Below are positions 58,897 to 64,000 of a DNA stretch of 64,000 nt, one piece after another. The notes under the pieces are model-generated. The model was not told the DNA's origin. It saw only the letters and a program-made list of their open reading frames with translations, and did not search any database. Position 1 is the first letter of the stretch; the number at the start of each line of letters is the position of its first letter. The stretch comes from Crocodylus rhombifer (lineage: Eukaryota > Chordata > Crocodylia > Crocodylidae): positions 310,001 to 374,000 of the forward strand of contig JAVSML010001077.1 of NCBI GenBank assembly GCA_038503035.1. The letters run 5' to 3'. The position numbers and the translations under genes were made by a program.

Positions 58897-58914
58897 ATCT
58901 GAATCTTAAGGGGT
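58839..58914 (-). CDS. SAR1B: SAR1B first coding exon (18 nt of 5' UTR plus codons 1-19)
   Basis: Acceptor tttttccag precedes 58914. The ATG is 58896-58894 with G at -3. Codons 1-19 encode the amphipathic N-terminal helix ([19 protein letters not shown]), and the exon ends after the first base of Gly20 at a GTGAGT donor (phase 1). The start was chosen because it is the conserved SAR1 start and gives the family length. The 18 nt upstream (58897-58914) are untranslated, so at least one more 5' exon must lie upstream, at higher coordinates. Confidence 0.96.
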
Positions 58915-59648
58915 CTGGAAAAAAGAAAAAGATAAATGCATTTAAGCTCTATTGAAGTAGTGTTATTAAGAGTTGTAAAATATCTATAAATCAAGTGCTG
59001 GATAAAAAATAAAATTAAGTGATTAGCTCACATCAGTAGATACATTCAGTTCTGGTATTCAGTCTTATTATCATAACTCTGAACCCTGTACTGCAGAGCC
59101 AAACATTTCCGACATGTTAAAGCAGGATTGTTACAGGGAGTACTACCACAACATGGTGTACTGTTGGATGCACCACACTGAGTCAAAGTGGAAATATGAG
59201 AATACGATCAGAGTCTAATGAGTATAGATTAGTTTGCATTCACAAAGAACTTATTCACAAGAGCAGAATTTTTAGCTAAGAAATCTGACACATTTGTTTT
59301 GACTTTTCATTTCAAACATTATTTCTTATGTGATTTTTAAGTAAGTGGCATTTTACCATTATCATTAGACACCCTTTATTTAGCACAATTTATAACTTGG
59401 CATTAAACAGCTCCAAGACTAGCTTTATGCCATTTAATATTATACTACCACATGCCAGTTTCTGGGCCCTGTTTCTTACTTTCACAGCCGGAACAAGTAA
59501 AGAGCATTGCAAACTGTATGCTGAGACAGCCGAGGAGGGCAAGCCATGCACTCAACAGCTGCTGCCAGGAGTAAACTTGCTTTAGTTTATAAAAATGTAA
59601 TTAACATTTGTTCTGATTTATACACACGGAATAATTTCAAATACATTT

Positions 59649-59832
59649 CTCCTTCTATAGCACCTTTTCCCTTTATCTATACATGTCAAAACATTTTACA
59701 AACAAAGAATGGAGAGACATATTTTACGGATGAGAAAACTAAAGCAGAGATTAAATAGCTGCCAGAAACTCCTGGGGCAAGTCTGCTAAGAAGGGAAATG
59801 CAAGATCTGGGTTCTGACTGCTAATACAGACC
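59649..59832 (-). repeat. MIR/CORE-type SINE, minus orientation
   Basis: On the plus strand 'acattttacaaacaaagaat', 'ttttacggatgagaaaacta', 'aagcagagattaaatagctg' and 'ggcaagtctgctaag' follow the reverse complement of the CORE-SINE consensus. Confidence 0.6.
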
Positions 59833-60805
59833 ATTCTTCCTACACATGTTGTGATGGAAAGTCTCCAAATGTTAAGGGTGACAATTCTATGTTTTTTTGG
59901 ACATGTCAATGACATGTTTTTCTTCTACATGGTCATCTAAGTCCCAAACATGCCAATTATCCACTGGCTGACACTATTTCTTGATGCATATGAAGCCATT
60001 CATGTGTGCAGGGCTATGCATGCTGCAATAGGGAAGCATCCTGTGCATAAGAGGCATTTCTGGGACTTAGACAACCATGTAGACGAGAAAATCTGGTAGT
60101 CTAGGCTTCCAAAGGAAAACAGAATGCTACCCTTACTAGATACATTTTCAAATAACTGACTGAGGTCAAGTATGTGGATTGTGCTCCTTCTTGGAAAAAT
60201 ATAGCACAAGTCTTTCATTTTGAGAGGTAGGTTTTGTTGGTTGTAGGTCAGAAGTCCTACTTCAAAGACTCATGACTAGTGGAAAAAGCATAGTTATTTT
60301 CTTCCTTTAAGAGATCCCTGTAATAACCTGGTCCATCGGTTGGTGACATCACTATCATGGTATGAAATACCCCTACCTTCTCAGGGTGGAGCACTAGCAT
60401 AGCAATAGTTAGATCATGGAGAAGCACAAAGTAGTTCTTCCTGGTCAGTGAAGTATAATTAAAATGGTACAATCTTATTTTCTCTTTTCGTGGGAGATAA
60501 TTGGGAAACTAGAGGATGTCCCATGACCTAATTTTGTTCAATGACTCTAACTCTAGTGTGTTACGGACGTGATAGATCTGTAGCACAGAAATCCTTGAAT
60601 GGATATCTCTCCCCCATACAAGAACAGCTTCCACCTTGTGTGCTGTACTACTGCCCTTTGGAGTGATCATCTGAAAAGTCAGCATTCACGCTGACACAAA
60701 GCCATTTCTGAAGCAAAGCTAGTGATGTAAATATATCTTACCACCAACTGACTGTGCTGCTATGAGCAGGTCATTTCATACATTCATTTTTATGTCCTCA
60801 TTTCT

Positions 60806-60825
60806 AAAAAAAAAAAAAAAAAAAA
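60806..60825. repeat. A20 homopolymer
   Basis: Twenty A in a row in the SAR1B 5' intron; no recognisable SINE body upstream. Confidence 0.9.
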
Positions 60826-61989
60826 GTGACATTTATTTGCCCCAGTGGGATATTGTCTATTGTTTCGACAACATTTAGAAACAATAGCATTAAGGCCCAG
60901 GTTCACGCACGGTACGTAAGTGCCTGATTTCCATGAAAATCAAGCAGCGTTAGATACCTAAATACTTTTGATGGTCCGAGTCTCAGGGCTTACCACCAGT
61001 TTGATGGGCATATTGGTCCCAACCTCTTTCTCTCTGCAATGTCCTCTACACTGGCTGTAGTCTTCTCTCCATCAGACCCTGCTACCCTAAAGTTATGGCT
61101 GAGTAAGGTAGCCTTCCGGCAGCCTTGTGCCATGAGTGTGGCACAAAGTGGCTAAAGCACAGCTGAGGGGTAGACCACCCCAAAACTGTGTCGTAACAAT
61201 TTTAAAAAATCCAAATGATATTTTAGTAGCTTATTAAAAAAAAGAGTAACCCTAAGTGAACAGACTCTCCTGCCCCCACGCCCTGCATTCTGCCATATAG
61301 GAGCAGATGCCACACAAAAGAAAGGAAAAGGAAGTTTTACTTGTAGATCCTAAAGCAAAGTTACAATCTATTTAATCCACATTCGCCTTGAGAATCCCAA
61401 ACTAGGGCTTCTCAAGAAGAAATCTAGGCTTTCTGACATCCTCACCTGTACCTTGAATTAATGTGCGTGTTGCTGACGAGCTGTGACAGACGAAAATAAT
61501 TTCAAGGATAAAACCCTGTCATCCCATGAACAGCGAGTTACAAAACATCACAAATACAACTGCCACTTACACATCTGAAAAGCAAAGGTCAGGAGCAGGC
61601 AAACACAGCAGACCCTACACGTCAGCAGATTTATTTATTGCTTGAACAAAATGCCGACCAGGAAAAGCCTCTGTGAGGCTTAGAAAAGTGATCTCCTAAA
61701 GCAACCCAGAAATCAGTGCAATGGGTGTGATGCAACAGAGCTGCTCTGGTTACCGAGGTGAAAATAACTTTGTAAAGCCCAGTTATATAAAACTGTTGGT
61801 GTGTAAAAATCATGTGGACAAATTAAAAGACTTAATAGGACACGTTGAAAAAAAACTTTCATAAAGTGTAATTGGTTAAAGTTTCAAATATTATTAAAAT
61901 GGGAAGTGCTATTTAATAAAAGCCCAAATGAAATGATTGAAGTCCTACAATAAAGTACAAAAATGGATGTTTAAAAGGGGATATGCCCT

Positions 61990-62050
61990 AATAAACCAAA
62001 AATACATACATTGACACCAATAAACCAAAAATACATCAAAAACTGACACC
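61990..62050 (+). repeat. Tandem duplication, 29 and 32 nt
   Basis: 'aataaaccaaaaatacat' followed by 'acattgacacc' and then by 'caaaaactgacacc': two head-to-tail copies in the SAR1B 5' intron. Confidence 0.75.
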
Positions 62051-63937
62051 AAACAGAACTTAAAACTTTTCAAGTGAAAAAAACTCGAGTTATTTTCCAA
62101 CACAACGCTTTATTATATTGAGATGGGGCATTAAACCTACTGTTACAGTATAGAAAAAAAAAGCTACACAGATCATAAGAGTCATATCTATGAATTAAAA
62201 GATTTAGCAACGCAGTGATTCTTTGAGATCAGTTGTACAGCTGCTAACAGAATGAAGTGTAGCCACAAAAATACAAAGAAAACTAGCAAGACTTGCACTT
62301 CAAACTCATGAAACTTGCAGTCCTTTGTCCGAAAACACCAGAAAAACTGAAACTGTGGCAGATCACTTACCTACAAAACCCTGAGGAAGCAAAGCACTTG
62401 CTCTTTTAGAATGGATCTAGATGTTAAAATATTTTTTCTTTAAAATAATTCAAGTTGTGAGCGCAACAAGGGTTTGGGCAGCAGATTTTAATGCATCCGT
62501 GATGCTATACTGGCTTTTTCTGTACAAACCACCGTATTTCTACGCTGTGCTGTCCTTTAAAAAGACATTTAAAGTCATTTACTGTATCACATCAGGATGT
62601 ATGACAGATGGCTACCAGTTCCAGATGTCCGAATCAGCAGTGAGTAGCATAACACCATGAGCTTTCTTGAGCTGAGTATCATTTTGTAACTTCCACTAGT
62701 TCAACAAAAACTGTTTGTTCAGTGTAAATATTCAAGTCGAACTGCATCAATAACTCTGGTATCAGTTTGAGGCAGTCTCTGAAAATAGACTTTTCTTGTT
62801 AAGAATTTTCAATCGAACAGATTCCTTGTAGGTCATTTATTCTTTACTTGTCAGGAGACTTTTTTTTGGTTTGTTTTTAAACGGAGTTTTCTCTCTCATG
62901 TTCACTATTTTTGTTATATAATTTTCGTTATGTTTTTAACATTATTCAATTTTCAATTATTAATAGAATTGAGGGGATTTTTTCCTGTGTAATGTACCGT
63001 TGCCAGAGAACACAAGGAATAACTATGAAAAAATTAGTGGGTTTAATTAAGTCAACTGCTATCTGCATATGTTGGGAAGTGCATTTGATTGTGCGTGACG
63101 AGGAGTTGCTAACTAGCCAACATGACTGCACTTTAACCAGCATACTTTGGACTTCAGTGATTCCTGGATATAGTTTTCTGGAAACAGCTTGGCAAATAAG
63201 TGTTCAAAGTATACTTTGTAAGACTGTAGGAACACGCATCTCAGACTTTATCTTGATCACACAAAATCTTAACATTAATAATAAATCAAAATCTTTAACA
63301 AAATTTTGCATCCATTTGCCAGAATAGATTAATTCAAAAGCAGGAACTGTTATTTTTTTCTAATAAAATCACATCACTGGTTCGCAAAAGAGAAACTTCG
63401 AAGGAATTCAGATTTTTTAAAGCATCTGAATGACTTGCAGTAAATATTTGGGAAACCTCAACATTTTTTCCATTATCATCAATATAGCTGTATTTGGTTT
63501 AGAAAGCAGGAAGATTTGCTATTCTATGAAGTTCCTTCTGACTTATTTGTTCTTCTTCATCTTGCCTTGTGAGATGCTGTATTTGAGCTCAGCAGTTTTT
63601 ATATTTGCTCAAAATGGTAAAAATAAAATAAAATAAACCTGTGAAAATGGTGTAGCAGAAGTTGAATTAAATCTTCAAGACAGTTAATATGCTGTGATTG
63701 AAAAGCTCCATGAAACAACAAACTATTTTGAATTCCTTGTGTTTAAAGTATGGCTATAGTAATATTTGCTTTACCTAAACAAACAAAACTGCTGTCACTT
63801 TTTTCCTCTTAGCTGTGACACTTCTCTAGCTTTATAGAGCGCTCAGGACAGACATCAGCATAATGTGCTAAAATACAAATTAAGTGTATTAGATCATTCA
63901 AAACTTTATGAATGCTCTAATAGAAGCAAACACTTAC

Positions 63938-64000
63938 CAACAGGGTATTGTAAACCACAACGCAGAAGAGAAATACAAAGCAGAAACAGAAAAGGAATTT
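63938..64000 (-). other. Possible 5' noncoding exon of SAR1B, running off the window
   Basis: Minus-strand ACCCTGTTG|GTAAGTG is a strong donor at 63938/63937. Upstream to the window edge there is no AG that could be an acceptor, so an exon here would extend past 64000. It may be the 5' UTR exon that splices to 58914. The sequence is not G+C-rich, so it could equally be a chance donor or part of a pyrimidine tract. Confidence 0.25.

Larger units (their letters stand above)
58915..63937 (-). other. SAR1B: SAR1B 5' intron, upstream of the first coding exon
   Basis: The acceptor at 58915 implies an upstream noncoding exon. This 5 kb holds a MIR-type SINE (59649-59832), A20 (60806-60825) and a 29/32-nt tandem duplication (61990-62050). 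No CpG-rich promoter is present, so the main promoter should lie beyond 64000. Confidence 0.6.

Noticed and set aside
58915..64000. SEC24A or promoter CpG island expected upstream of SAR1B
   Set aside because: No CpG-rich segment and no SEC24A-like coding sequence up to the window edge.

Overview
The window is vertebrate nuclear DNA, most likely from a sauropsid and probably a crocodilian. The one recognisable host gene is split by introns with GT-AG borders. The repeats are CR1 LINE 3' ends, ancient MIR-type SINEs, hAT and PIF/Harbinger DNA-transposon remnants, and a family of tails I associate with Penelope-like elements that carry 'ttggtctaataaaagat' and 'cacggctacaacc'. The species is an inference from repeat style; no database was searched.

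Right part (about 47.8-64 kb): SAR1B, on the minus strand. Six coding exons (58839-58896, 53277-53396, 51737-51802, 50701-50804, 49598-49729, 48318-48434) join exactly in phase into 597 nt, a 198-residue SAR1 GTPase. The start codon is at 58896-58894 and the stop at 48320-48318. Paralog-diagnostic residues fit SAR1B rather than SAR1A. The 5' noncoding exon and promoter lie beyond the window or only touch its right edge. Between two coding exons (51009-51092) there is an 84-nt open segment with usable splice sites on both sides and the same 1-1 phase as the intron. It would add 28 residues inside switch II of the GTPase. This possible undescribed cassette exon is the most interesting signal in the window. 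The introns also hold several short hAT MITEs, one with a perfect 8-bp target duplication.

Left part (1 to about 47.8 kb): no exon I can support. It is a repeat-rich intergenic stretch. Its main content is: a PIF/Harbinger transposase pseudogene (8931-10565) split by a later 829-bp inverted-repeat insertion; a partner copy of the inner MITE near 267-427 in opposite orientation; six Penelope-like tails, some with a hammerhead-like hairpin; a fold-back hAT MITE at 32299-32511; a 966-bp hAT-type element with a very GC-rich interior at 38485-39450; CR1 and MIR fragments; microsatellites; and one 10-N assembly gap at 33586-33595 flanked by a local duplication. Long reading frames here are open by composition, often on both strands, and are not annotated as genes.

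The 3' end of SAR1B faces this gene-poor stretch. Poly(A) signals 440-520 nt past the stop suggest a short 3' UTR; a longer form reaching into the A+T-rich 43.5-47.8 kb zone is possible but unproven.
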